Origin: Euwallacea fornicatus
Taxonomy: Eukaryota; Arthropoda; Insecta; Coleoptera; Curculionidae
NCBI RefSeq assembly: GCF_040115645.1
Contig: NC_089556.1
Span: forward strand, 1,488,001 to 1,552,000
DNA: 64,000 nt
Direction: 5' to 3'
In this document: in pieces, positions 50,601 through 63,850 of the stretch
Layout: every line of letters begins with the position of its first letter
Numbering within the stretch: position 1 is the first letter of the stretch
The notes under the pieces: model-generated
Seen by the model: only the letters and a program-made list of their open reading frames with translations
What the model was told of the DNA's origin: nothing
The model's database searches: none
Position numbers and translations under genes: made by a program

Positions 50601-51889
50601 GGCAGGGGCGATCGGACTGACAAATCAATCCCGGACTTACAAATCTGGACTTGCCGTACCCGCAGGCGGTCACTTAGCGGTCATGGAAACTTCAGGCCGT
50701 TCACGAACAGTGAAAACAGAGCCTAAATGCCTTATCTGAGGAGTGGGCAAGAAAACATGCGGAACACTGCGTGTTCCAGGTCAGGACTTTGATCACCAAA
50801 AAGAAGAACTAACCTGATGAGTGAACGCGCTAATACCGGAACCCCTTGGAGGAAAGCAAAATTAAATGGGACCGATACAGCAATGCCACTTCTGCAATGG
50901 TCAAAGAGAAGGAGAGGACGGATTCAAAATGCCTAATTCTACCACCGTGCCATACCACTCTACTAAAACGGAATTACCAAATTCGGGCCTTCCCGACTCC
51001 GAGTTTTTTCTCCCTGAGGGACAGTTCCGGGTCGTCGCGGACTTGAACGGGAACTCCCAAGGGCTTGAGTGGATGGGCGCTGGAGCGGAATCCCACGGCA
51101 CCCGGTCACCAGGACAACACGTCGGGTGTCTTTTCGACGAGTTTTCTCGGGAAAAAAGGCTCTTTAGTTCAAAACCGAATTGTTACCCCCAATGAAACGT
51201 TTCGGTCAGGTAAGCCAATATGGTCATTTTGATAGCCGGTTTCCTGGGATCGTTCGCCCGGTTCCCCCTCTCTTACTCAGCCATAATTCTCATGCGTTTC
51301 CATATCGTCAGCTTTGAATGAAGAGTCGCGGATATTCGCATTTGTATGCAGGCATCAATTAATTATTATTACCTCGCAAATTTAAATTAATTATCGTGCC
51401 TTACACGGTGTTTAATTACCCAGAGATTGTCCAACACTAAATCGACATTTCCCAGCCTAATACAACTTATCTGGTAAGAGTAATAAATCAGGTAATTACT
51501 TTAGAAAACAGCTCGACACCTTTAATGGCTCTATTACGGTTAATTGCTTAGGCATGCTAAAATGCTCTTTTAAGAAAACCAAGCCTTTTCCAGTTGAGAG
51601 CATGTCCATGAAGTCTAGGGGAGGGCTGAATAAGTGCTTAAATTGAATCTGTTAGCTAATTGAAAATCGGCGAAATTCAGTGAATTCTCTGCCACAAACT
51701 GAAGTCGAATGCTTAAGAGTTCTGCCCCTTAACTCCCCATTTTCTCCCGGTTTTTAGTTATGGCATCTTTCTCGTGATGCTCGCGACCAATAGGAAAAGT
51801 CTTGCTCCACACTACAAATACGATCTCCCTCAACATGAGCTGTACCCTCGAGGAATTGCATGTGCACAGGAGACAGTAAGATAACTAAA

Positions 51890-51929
51890 AGTTTCGCCCA
51901 GGACGCCAGACTTGCTAAGGCCGGCCCTG
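51890..51929. mobile_element. hAT-like MITE, end fragment (copy 3)
   Basis: The end GACGCCAGACTTGCTAAGG followed by CCGGCCCTG matches the right end of the copy at 53445-53586. The left part is not found. Confidence 0.55.
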
Positions 51930-52040
51930 CATGTACATGACCCTTCCTGAGGCCTTCCAAAATTAGCAAATTAACCACGAAACTAGTCGGTGACTACCCT
52001 GTAACGTTCGATCGTAGCTGCCTAACAGCGTTGCTATTTT

Positions 52041-52420
52041 ACACAGGGTGTAACGTATTATCATCATGGAGATATTTCCAGGGGACAGAGTGCGATCTGC
52101 AAAATGATGAAAGACGTTAATAGACTCACGGTCAAATGCACGCTATTTCCGATATACAGGGTGGGAAATGCGCAATTTTTGCTCATATTTAGCGTTTTCT
52201 TCGCATTTACCTTGAGTTCGATTTTCAAAATTTCGCACCCCTATTTTCTTCAACACGCTCTGCGGCAAAATGCGGAAATCGTCAGTGACCACATACAGGG
52301 TGTAATGTTTTTTGGGCCGTGCCCTATTTTATGTTCTGAATATTCTTTAGGGCGCGCTGGGTCAGTTCGGATATCAAATTTAAATTCCTCCTTGGATCCT
52401 CCAACTCCTCGCGTTTTCGC
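52041..52420 (+). repeat. ACAGGGTG-family repeat cluster, three starts
   Basis: Three ACAGGGTG-type starts lie at 52043, 52155 and 52295. The first is followed by TATTATCATCATGGAGATAT and then GCGATCTGCAAAATGATG. The same order recurs at 62254 and, on the minus strand, at 63740-63850. This is a dispersed repeat family with internal reiteration. Confidence 0.65.
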
Positions 52421-55400
52421 ATCTTTCGCCGTTTTGGCGGAATTTGCAAAAATACCTATAGACGAAAACTAGGAATGTCAAGGGAGTAAAGAAATAATAA
52501 TTACCGCTCTCGGTTATCAATTCTCTGAAGTAGATTTAATCGAATTTCTTCAAGTAGAAACAACTGAAAACGAAGTTGCAAAAAGTGCTGAAAATGCCTT
52601 TTAAACTACGTGGAGCTCTGCCACCCTGCATACCGAAAATTATGTGATTTTGGCCATGGGCCTAGTATCGTTTTGGTATCAATTTGCATTATCGCCCCCA
52701 GAAATGTCTCCATGATGAGACATGTTGTACCCCGTATTGGACAAATCGCTGCCGCCCCCCCTCCTCCTTAGGTAGCCCCAGCTATCCGTGTGGAGAGGCG
52801 ATAATGAGTAGTGGTTTAATAGGCAGAAAATCGGAGGTATACGAGCAATGGAGGTCACATTTTTTCCTTCTGCATAGTTTCCACGTTAAGTTCGGTGAAT
52901 CGGTGAATCGGTGAACGTGATAATAGAAGAAGACGATAATATCATGGATGGAGATTTGCTTGTTTTAAAATGTCATTAGAAATGTGATGGCTTATCTGAT
53001 GATTGCCAACAAGGTTTTATCGAGTCACATGCCCGCAACAGCAATTAATTTCCATTTACCGAATATATGTACAACGTTGAGAAAGAAATATGGTGTATTT
53101 TTCTAGTTATCAAATGCTTTTAAGTTATGCAAGTAGCGAATTGAAACATGTTGCAAACACCGCGGCTACAAATTGGTACTTGTCCCGTGTAATTATGCAA
53201 ATGAGAAAATTTACTGATAAAAATATTGCAAAAGTGGATAAATAATGGTAAGAAATGCATTTGGGAAAGTCGATATATTTCTATTACAATAGGCGAGATG
53301 TTACGTAATCAGCTATTACTTCATGGGCGAGATACCTTTGAGTACATGACGCCACATGATGACTGCCAAGAAATGTTGATAGTCGATCAAGGCAGTTCGG
53401 TTATGAGAAACACAGGTCTTTCTCAAAATTTGACAAACTGCATACAGTACCGGCCTTATGCGGGACGCGATTGGGCAACGGCCCGAGGCTGTGGCCTTTC
53501 CTGGTCGACAGTTTTTCGCGCGGTAAAGGGAAGGGGGGCGATTGAAAATTTCACACAAGGCGCCAGTCTCGCTAAGGCCGGGCCTGGTTGCCACTCTTAA
53601 GGTAAAGAGCATGTTGGCGCTACATGAAACGCTATTTGGAACACCCTGTTCGTTTCCAGCCGATGCAACTTTTGTGAGAAACGAAAATTGAATGAACGTG
53701 TGTGGGAATCGAATTTTAAAAATAAATTTCGGCGAAATGTTTCTTTTCAATTAAGCTGGTAGAGATTCGATGAGCACGCCCCTGATTGCTTTTTAACGAA
53801 TTCTGCTCGCTGACTGAAAAGTGTAAGACCGGGGAGGTAGCAGGAGCGGGCCCCGCCGAATAGCAAACATGACTTCTTCCGCGTTTCCAGAAACCCCTTA
53901 ATCGTATTTTCGTTTTAAGCTAAATAGGAAAATTTCCAAATTTCCTGAAAGATAATCAAGACCCGAAAACGGATAAAATCGGGCCACTTTTCACTCGACC
54001 GAATTTGCCCTTAAACTTTTTCTTTCAGATAAACCTTTCAGAAAATCCCCGGGGGCACCTCTCATTTCTTGAAAGTTGACTGAGGCAAAAACTCGATGGC
54101 TTAAAAAGTGCCCAATCACAGGCGGAGCAGAGCGTCAGAGGAACTAACAGAGCTTTGGTAATTACCATATTGCATCTATTAACATATTAACACATGAAAG
54201 CTTTAACAGTGTGTGGGAATCTAGTACGGGGATTTCGGAAACGATAAGAGATGCGAGGTTAGTAAAATTGGAAAAAAGTTACGGAATATTGAGGTCAGTT
54301 GGTCAATAAATTCTGCTTCGAAGTGTGAAAAGTGCCTACCAATTTCATAGGTATTGATGAGACAATGAACATGCGTTCAAATTTCCGGTCTTGAGAAAAA
54401 TTTCGGTAAATAGATTGGAAACCACTCATCCCATAAAAATGGAATTAAGTATGTGTGAGACACTTAGTACGTATTATGAGTCTTAGTGCCAGATTTCTCC
54501 CATCACTCGAAATGCAGAATATTTCGTATTTGCAGATTTTTCCTCATCAACGCCCTATTGAATTCCTGCATTTTCACTGAAGATTAAATTAATGAAGGAA
54601 AAAAAGTTAAAATTTTAAAAAATCATATGTAGACTGCTTGAGGCGTCCTATAGACTGTTTCAGCCATCCCGCATTTCCTGTAACAATTTTACGATTATCT
54701 TTAGCACCCTGGTGATTCTTGGTTTCGAGAAATTGGAAAGGAAAAGGGACAAAAGGGACTAACACAGTATAAAGCGAGTAAGCGGCAAAAGTAAGAAACA
54801 CCATGTATAAGATGCATTAGGGTTTATGTATGATTCTGTCGCGAGTTGCACTAGTTTTTGAAACTCGTATCCTATTACGAGACTTCGCTGCGGCCATCCC
54901 CTCGAATCCCACTTGTGGCACAAAGCATGCCGTTTCCCAACTACGAAGGATACTCAGTCTTACGGCTAAATTAATAAACATTTGGGATGTTTTTAAAATT
55001 TGCAAAAATTTATGTAAAATGGTTTCACAGTCCATATTTCGTAAAATTAATCTACTTCCTCATGGCAGTTTTTATCAGATTTGCTTCGATATTATTGGCA
55101 AAAACCAAAACTGGTTTATATTCAGGACAATCACTGTTTACGTTTAAACCAAGGACAATGAGGGTTGGTACAAGACAATGAAATTCTCGTAGTCTTCCCC
55201 GAAGATCACGAAGAACACAATAATTTTTTACCAATTTTTTTTCTCTATACCGGGCCTTTCACATTTGTGGGCATCTTCTAAATAATAAGAGACACATCAT
55301 CAATTAGTTTGGCGCAATTATGCGCAACTTAATCATCATTTAAAATCCACTTAAATTTTTGAAAATATTCGAAGAGTTCCAGAGATATTCGCAGAAAAGC

Positions 55401-56295
55401 GAATGTGGGACTTCGCTCCTTTCAGATATTATAAGAACTATTCGCTGGGGAAAATCCGTTTCCACATTTTTTCCAATACGGAAGATTACAGGTTACAAAA
55501 GAAGATATTTTTCCTTTAGGTGCAATTGAGGGCCTAGACGATGATTAGATCTCCAGAAACAGCTTGAAGAAGTAATTTTCACGTAACTTTGATTTGGAGA
55601 TAACTGCCAGCTCAAGGAAACTTGTAAATTCACACCCGGAAAAAATTTGAAATTGCTTCCAGAGAACGTTCCAGAAAGAGGTTCTTTATCTGAAAAAAAA
55701 AATTCTCCTACATCTTGTGGCCTCGTGCTGCAATTTCCCAAACAAAAATTCATCGAAAAATCTGAGAAAATTCCTTGCCGCCTATAAAACAAAAATATTT
55801 TCTTATAAATACCTTATAAGAAAAACACCACCTGACAACGTTTTAGATTCATTTTCATACGATTTTTCTACGATTTACGAATCGCTCGATTTTTCCTGGA
55901 TATCCCCGGGCGCATTCGGGCTACCTTCAACAGTGAAAAAAAACGCTCTAAATGGGCAATAAATTTTGCATTTATGCTTCAATTTCACTGATCTTGCGTC
56001 CCTTAGAGTTCAAAAGATCCTCAAACGTTCCTATCGAATATGCAACAACCCGTAAGTCCCTGCATGCATTCATTCAGATTATTTCGTCAGAATTACACGG
56101 CATCAGATCCTAAAACGTTTCGCGCAGCAATGGCTGAGTTGCAGGACCTTTTCCTAGGAATGACTTTTTTGCAATTTTTCTCCAAATGGATGTACCAAAT
56201 CGATTGATAAAGGAGAACCTTCGTAGAAACATCCATCCCTCTCCCCCCCTATCTCCCTCTCGCTCCCTCTGTGATTCTCGAGTTGAGGTACTTAC
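52421..56295. other. No confident gene; contains the MITE at 53445-53586
   Basis: Apart from the MITE, no coding exon or known repeat could be supported. The short frames on both strands have no recognised domain. Confidence 0.45.
53445..53586. mobile_element. Short hAT-like MITE, copy 2
   Basis: A 142-bp element starting CAGTACCGGCCTTA and ending GCTAAGGCCGGGCCTG, the ends being inverted repeats. It shares both ends with copy 1 (18636-18746) but has a longer GC-rich middle. Confidence 0.65.
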
Positions 56296-56337
56296 GCAAA
56301 GTCCCGCAAGTCTCATGGTCCTAGAATTGAACCCCAT

Positions 56338-59300
56338 GGCACTGGGTTCACAAAAGGCACCAGCAGTCACGCGCACGGTACCACTTTTTACTTCAAACGT
56401 CCTCGGACTTATTTTTCGGGATTCCACGCGTGTACAACCGACCAACAAGAGTTCTTCAGATTGCAAAATTCGCGTTTCATTTCACTCTTCACCGACGCCG
56501 GCAAGAACCGCCGCATTTAAAATGTATATTCAATATGCGTGTCTGCACGGACGACGCGAAGAATTGACTATCGGTGGTACCACAAAAAAAGAAGGGACAA
56601 GTTACAATCGACGGGGTGCCACTGAGGTGCTGCCCATGGGGGTACATACGTGGAATTGGGTGTTACGCACTCGGCTTACGCGCTTTTATACGAAGTGACG
56701 ATAAATGGCATTTGCGCTATTTGTCTCGCCTTTGTTGTTAATTGGATTATCTATGATTAATGGTCCTTCGGGCTATTTTGTGACAGTGTATTGATTAGGT
56801 TTCAATTTGGTTTCTACCAAACTTTACCTCTAATCGATTGTCCTCACTTAGGAATCTTGAATTTTACGCAAACGAGCCGAATAATGGGTATCTCTTAAAC
56901 ACCAAGCTGGTAATTAAGTCTTTTACCAACGTTTCGTGTTGGACGGATTTATGAGAGAACCTATGAGATGCGCGGAGGGAAACTTTGTATTTACACGGGG
57001 AATGATTTGAGTACGTCACCAACCTACTAAAAAAATAATTCAATAATAAAAAAAAATCAGAGATCCGGCGATGTCCGGAACTGGTCGGTCTACTTTTGGG
57101 CGTAAGGGCAATAATCCGGCCGCAGGTGTGCATCCCTCGCGCGGCCCTCGTCCATCCAAAAGTAGCTGACTTCTCACGAGCAACTCTCACCACTGACAAT
57201 CGAGGAAAACCCCTTTCAATAGCAATGCGAGAATCCCCTTTTAATGAGCTTCATAAAGTCGAAAAGTCATGGGGCGAAATAATTTGAACCCAAAAAAGCC
57301 ATGGGGCAGAAATTAATCCCTGAGAAGAGCAGACAAGGCCTAAATTTGGGGTGTGGTAAATAAATTTCATGATATGATAAGAGTGTCAGCGGGGGAGCCG
57401 CTAAAGCTACCCCAAACAGCAGATAGATAATAAGTCTACAATTCATAGTGAGGAGTGTGTTCCGCTCGCCAATCGCTCAGCCCTGTCGTACTTTATTAGG
57501 ATTTGGACAGTGGTCTCAAACAACCCAAAAAACGCCCAGTTGGGGTCTTCTACACGGGTTTGAGAGAACGTTACCCCTCCTGGAGAACGGCAATTTTGCG
57601 AATCCATCACAATCAAAATTCCATTCTTTTGGGACGTTTTGGGGCCTCTGTCAGATAGACTTAGGAGTCTACTGGTCCTCTTGTAAAATGTAATAAAGAT
57701 GTTGGGCCAGTTAAATTAAAAAATATTTACTCAATCTGGATGAGCTGAGGCGCCGGGAAAGCTCGTATTCCTGAGAGACTCCTGGTTGCCGATGATGCCA
57801 AACCACAAATCGGTCAAATTAGGTCACTTCTCTGGAGGACTGAAGCGTCCCGGATCTCGTAAACTTTTCTAAGACATTCCAAGATTCCTCTCGTGAACCT
57901 TAGAAGCATCTCTCTCGGCTTAATTTCAGTTAGTCCGTGGTGCAAATTATGGATTCAAACCTGGCGAACATTTACAAACAAATAAAGGACCACTGCTAGA
58001 ATCTGCCCCCGTTCACTACAGTTCCCAACATGAAGGCGCTTCTTCGATCTTATGATCCAAGTTCTGCGTGAAAGAGTCATCCAAATATTTTTCCATATAG
58101 ATGTTGATCCAAAGCTTTCCAGATAACTGATGGCTCTGCTGACGGAAACTACTCAGTCCTCCGGAGTGATGGACGACTTGCACCATCCTCCTCGTTTTTC
58201 TCAGCCAACAATAGTCTCCCTCGCTTTACCTGATATTATGTGCTACACGAAACCCTTTAGAGCCATCTTGGAGAACGTTCTCTTCAAAAGCCGTAGGAAT
58301 GTTGATCTGCATCAGATTTAAATAAATATTCCGTAACGCTGACCCTAAGGGTGAGCTTTTAGCCTATCTGAAAATCCTCTGTTATCGTACACGTTGGAGA
58401 TGAAGCAAAATAAATGGATAAATAAATAACAAGTAGATGGATATTTTTTTGTTTGTTAGGAAACTTTCACAGCAATCATGAATCAAGGAATTGCTGTTTG
58501 GTTGTCCGTTACAATTATGTAATTTTCAGCAATAAATCCAGGTAATATATGCGTTTTAGGCAACACATCTGACGCGTATCTTCGAAAATACCATGAGACA
58601 CGGAATTAAGTAAGCCCGAAAAAGCTTTTTGTACAGAGTTTCAAATTTTTATTGCAAATGTCGAAAGTGATAAAAAAGCAATTGCTCAACAGATGCGCCT
58701 GCCTCATGCAATCATTGAGGTTGATACAAGATAAAAATAATTGCAACTAGTGAAACAAACTATAGTTAATTCCTTCACTTATAGATTGCATAATTATTTA
58801 TTGTTTAATTGCATGAATGAAAACAGTTCTATTACCACATAATTCCATAAAGAAAGTACGTGGCGAAGACCAGAAACGGTGGTCGCGCGTATCTTAACGA
58901 TGACTTACTTTAACGCACATGAGCGTTTCTTTTAATTTCGATCACATATTGCCGAGAACTTAAGGTTGCAAATTATAACAAATTAACTCTGCAAAACATG
59001 TTAATTACTCCTGTTATCATCCTCCATTGCAACCTGCCGGAACGACCGTGCGGAATGGTTAATCATATAGTTACTGTTAAAGCAACATTGTTAATGAACC
59101 GATAAGTTGCTTTATGTGTTGCTTCAAGGCAGCTGGCGAGAATGACTTAATAGTAACTTTGTCTTACTTCATAATTGTGAATGTTTGCTTATTATGACAA
59201 TAACATCGTATTTTGTCATAGACAGATCTTCCATCGTGTGGTGAAGAGCACACTTTTTCAACTTTTTAATGGTTGATGGTAGCCTTCATGCATCTATACG

Positions 59301-62300
59301 CAAATTAATGGAATACATAGCTGCATTTTATTGTTTCGATGTGTGTTTTATTTCGAAGCAACCAACCGGCAATGCGAAATGTAACTGTACTGTCACAAAC
59401 TATGAAAAGCACTGAATTGGAAAATATACCGGGCATGTGCCTTAAATTTCTTAACTCTTTACACCCCCTCAATATTATGTAATATAGATTTCCCACACTT
59501 TCCTCCACCTCCTTTCATCTCCACCATCTTCTTGGCCACTCGACCACTTACTTCAGATCTCACCTCTACTATTGTCTAGAGAGGAGCAAGAGTCAGAAAA
59601 AAATTTCAATGTTACAGGGGGATTTTCCTAAGAACTGTTCAACTATTTCCTCTATCTGTATATCTTCGTCACATCAACCATTTTTTTTATAAAGGATTAG
59701 AACATTTGTTTTCAGGAATATAGACTTGGCACCGAGGGCCTTATGTGCCCACGTGCTGTCGGGAAATCCGCCGACGAAACCTTTTCCCCCTTCTCGCTCT
59801 GCATCCCCCCGGGAACTTTGGACATTACTTCGAGAAGGGGGTAGTGTACAGAAATTTTCGTTCCACATCGAAAACTTCCAGCAATCCTCGTTTTTATCCA
59901 TCAGCACCGGTCTTCGATACTCCCGTCCCTCATCCATCCGTGTCCTCTGAACAATTTTCTCCACACCAATATCTTCGCTCCACCCGTTTCCCCATGATTT
60001 TCTCATCTATTTGCTCTTGTTTTAGTACTCCCGCAATCCATCACTCTATCGTTTCTCTATCAGTTTTTCCTGTTTTCCGTCATTATTCCTTTGATATTTG
60101 TGGATTTAAAAGGTTTTTTTATGATGTTTTCTACTCATAGTTTATTTCCAGCTCAATTTTTGCATTCAAAGAATGTCCACCAACCTGAACGAATAGTTTT
60201 TTCTCACCGGGTAAAATCTTGATACGACACTCAGTCGACCGAATAACGTGAGATTTTCCCCGAGCACTATTCCCCCCTCCTCTCATGCCTTCGGGCTTGT
60301 GGCCAAATGTGACGTAGGCAAAAATCACCCCACATCCGTTAAAATGAAATTAATTCGCCCTGCCAAAGTGATGGGAAGGGGCAACAGTGGCGTTGTCCCG
60401 CAACTTGACAAGGTACAAATTGAGCAGACACCATAACGAAGGTCCCCTCGATTCCACGAAGGACGAAAATAAGTACAACAGGAACGAAACGACCCAGAGA
60501 GGAGGTAGATGTTCTAAAAACGTAATAGATGAAGGAGAGCGCGGAATTAACTAGCAGAAAACGAGTGGAGTAGAGAGTAGATACTTGCAGTCCCGTCCAA
60601 CTTTAACAATGTACCTGCCCCTCAGGGACAATTCAAGAATCGGGAAAGGTTTTTTCGTCCCGAGATTCTTATTGGGTAGGCACTTCGGTGAATCCCTTAC
60701 TATCCGGAACCAGAGCACCAGGCCGGGGATCTTTCGAAAATTTGACGAAAAAAGTCTTGTGCGTATTTTCAAATTTCAAGGAAATATACAAAGTATCTGA
60801 AAAATGTGTGCCGTATAACGTCATATTAATATTAGCTTATAACTTGATCGCCAGGTAATTTTCGGCAGTAATTTGCAGATAATTACCAAATTAGTTAAAT
60901 AAGCGTTAAATCTGGCGCAATGTAACTTTGGTATCTGGGAATGAATTGCCCTCCGGCACCCATCGTATTTGGTCCTTCTAGTTTAGTTTGTAATGAAGGG
61001 AGATATATATTTAAGGAAAGGAAAAACCAGATAAATGCGTATTATCTCCCTATTCCAATTAAAATCAAATGTTTTAGTTTCGCAACTGCATTTGTTACGC
61101 CTTTGTTTTTAAATAAATTATCTCTGCTCATTCGGCTTGACACTAAGTCAAATTGATTCTAATTAAATGTTGACTTTACTTCCTACGCCAGATTAAATAC
61201 ACGTGTCTTTGATAACGTTCTGAAAATCGCTACATTGTGTTGGTTCTAAGACATGTTTTTGGTAATTCCCAGCTTCTGCGAACCGGCCACTCAGGCTACC
61301 ATTGAATAAATGACATTTTCTGCCAACTCCCAACATCATTCAATTTACAAGTTCCTCGGCCTCTCGTGGTTCTAATCGAAATTCCATGCGTGAACCAGAA
61401 TTATTTCACGTCCAATAGCGAGTTCTTTTTCAAGCTATGACAGAAAATCGCATCGTATCTTCGACACAGTCTTCATTTCAGAGATTCCGCAAGCTGGAAC
61501 CAGCCCAATCGCACTTGAACAAATCAGTAATTTTGACCATTTCCTTCTTCAAAAAACAACGGTCCCTCAAGTCAATTCGATTTGATCTAAAAGAAGAATA
61601 TATCGCATTTGAGGAATCTAGGTCCTATCGTTCTGAAGAAGGGCGATACTGAGAGAGCCACCGTCATGTTGGAAATGTGCATTAATATCCCAGAAGGGCA
61701 GGAAGTGTACATCTTTCAGTAACCGCAAATGAAAAGATGGTGAAAAATAGAACTTTGAATTATCCATCCAATTGCGACTAGCGAGGATTAATAGCGAGTG
61801 CGAGGAGAACGATTCGGTGCAAATCACGTTCAAGAACCGCTTCAACCAGCAAAAGCAAAGGATTGTGGACAGAGGTGCATTCACCAAATCCAGGATGCTT
61901 TGTTAGCATCTCCTCCTGTTGAGGCCTATAAGATACGCTCAATCGAACAGAAGAGGGATAAACAACTACCGTGTACGACTATTCCTTGAACATTAACAAT
62001 CTCAGTCTCTACCGAAAAATTCTAATCTTACCACCCTGGTAGATTTCCACATTCGATTAGCGAGGCATAACCGCGCCCTGCAGAATATTAGCAGCGCCTT
62101 GCTGCTAGAACAGGGCATCAATACTACCGATATGTCGAGGAGTTATTTAAAATCAGCTCACTACATTTGCATTAACCTGGGCGTCTGGAGACAAGTTAAC
62201 CATGAGGCCATTAAGATACCAAAAAGTGATAGTTTATAATAGTGCCAGTGAATATACAGGGTGAAACATATCATCGTGGAGATTTTTCGGATATCGATAG

Positions 62301-63180
62301 TGATCTGCAAAATAATTTTAACAAATTCTAATAGAACTATAGTCAAAAATGCACCATTTTTGATACACAGGCAGGCAAGGTTTCACATTTTTTAGTGAAC
62401 ATTTTCAACAGGTTGTATAATTTTACTTTCGTTTAAATTTATTTCCATTTTAAATTAAAAACTTCGGTAAAATCAGCCTAAAAGCAATATTAAGCTGAAA
62501 GGGTTTATTAATATTGAAATGTCCGCTTTCCTTCCACAATCCACCGCGAAGGTCAGTTCAAGGTGAATGCAGATTACCAGAAAACATATGGCGCCTCTGA
62601 ATATTATGTCACGTTAACATTTCAGACATTCCACTGCGAAGCGTTTAGCGCTCATTAAAGGGGATGACCTATTTAATAAAGCGACAGCTCTGAAGAAGGT
62701 GGGTCAATGTGTCCCCACAGGTAAGACAGAGTTTCAAAACTTCCAAACGAATGTTAGATAAGGATGGAATATATGTAACACACAGAGAGAGACAGGACGA
62801 CAGTATTGCTGTTCTTTTCGCAGATGTCTCTTTCGTTCGTCCCATTCTAACGTCAAAATATTTGTTTTGATTTGAATTTAATTAGATCGTTAATATTACG
62901 ATATTTTTAACGTAAATATATGAAATGCAACTCGAGCATCTTCTTCCTGCTATGTACTCATAAATGTTTGGAATCGCTATTGCTTTTCATCATAATAAGC
63001 GATACAATTTAACCGTCAGAAATAAATTAAATTATTTTAAGGGAGCGGATGACCCCCCCATTCTATGCTGTAACGAAGAGTACGATATTCAGGAAATGTT
63101 GGTGATTGAGTTTGTTGTTGCATTTTCGATTAGTGTTGCGAGTAAAGATGTAAACATGAACCGTAAAAAACCCAGTAAGA
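56338..63180. other. No confident gene; repeat-bearing flank
   Basis: Several open frames of 60-130 residues occur at 56186-56698, 57096-57693, 59674-60436 and 61437-61989, but none shows a domain, splice structure or signal peptide that can be supported. A repeat of the ACAGGGTG family is at 62254-62400. Confidence 0.45.
62254..62400 (+). repeat. ACAGGGTG-family repeat copy
   Basis: ATACAGGGTGAAACATATCA, then CGTGGAGATTTTT, GTGATCTGCAAAATAA and AAAAATGCACCATTTTTG. It is co-linear with the copy starting at 52043. Confidence 0.65.
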
Positions 63181-63199
63181 GACTTCTTGAAAAACAGTC

Positions 63200-63480
63200 T
63201 ACCTCCAGTTTTAGAGGATGTTCCTTTGGCCTTAAAACAATGTTTTTGCCTTATTCAAGACGGTACTCCAGACTCTTACTGTATATTTGTAAGCGAGTTC
63301 TCGGATACGAATTTTCCACATCCATTGACTAATCAGAGCAGTGAACATTAGTGGGTTTCTCAAAGTCCAGACCTAAACCCATTTTTTTTGGGACCTTTGA
63401 AGTCACTGACATGCAAATCCGTACCTAGCAGAAAGACGTGATTGAATAATATTCAAGAAGGTGTAAATGCTATAAGAAAC
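63200..63480 (+). pseudogene. Tc1/mariner-type transposase C-terminal relic
   Basis: The plus strand near 63217 reads DVPLALKQCFCLIQDGTPDS and then FVSEFSDTNFPHP. After a frame break and a stop it reads WVSQSPDLNPFFLGPLKSL and, later, NNIQEGVNAIRN. The order matches insect DDE transposases (DVPL....F.HDGAPPH, F...FP.RWIGR, W..RSPDLNPLDFFLWG.LKS). Breaks show it is inactive. Confidence 0.75.
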
Positions 63481-63739
63481 TACTGCAATAGACTGAAAAG
63501 CTAAAGTAATGCAAAAAGAATTTAAATTTGACATCATAACTCATATACAGTGTTCCAAGAGAGATACAAAACGTAAAATAGTACATGACCTAAAAAAACA
63601 TAACACTTTGTACATGTCTACCAATGATTTTAATGTTTTGTCATAGAGGATCTTACATCAAATAGGTGTACAAAAGTTCAAAAATTTAACTCAAGGCATA
63701 CATGAAAAAAACACAAAATATAAAACTTTGTAACTCTGC

Positions 63740-63850
63740 GTATTGAAAATGGTAAGTTTTTGATCACGGGTCTATTGGCATTTTATTATTTAACGCAATA
63801 CTATCGCCTCTTAAAATGTCGCCATGATCATATGTTACACCCTGCCTAAC
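63740..63850 (-). repeat. ACAGGGTG-family repeat copy, reverse orientation
   Basis: The complement reads GCAGGGTGTAACATATGATC, then ATGGCGACATTTTAAGAGG and a GCGATAGTATTGCG-like stretch. It is co-linear with the copies at 52043 and 62254. Confidence 0.55.

Noticed and set aside
56186..56698. 170-codon plus-strand frame
   Set aside because: No domain similarity. The opposite strand offers a better explanation (a candidate first exon and leader) and composition alone can keep the frame open.
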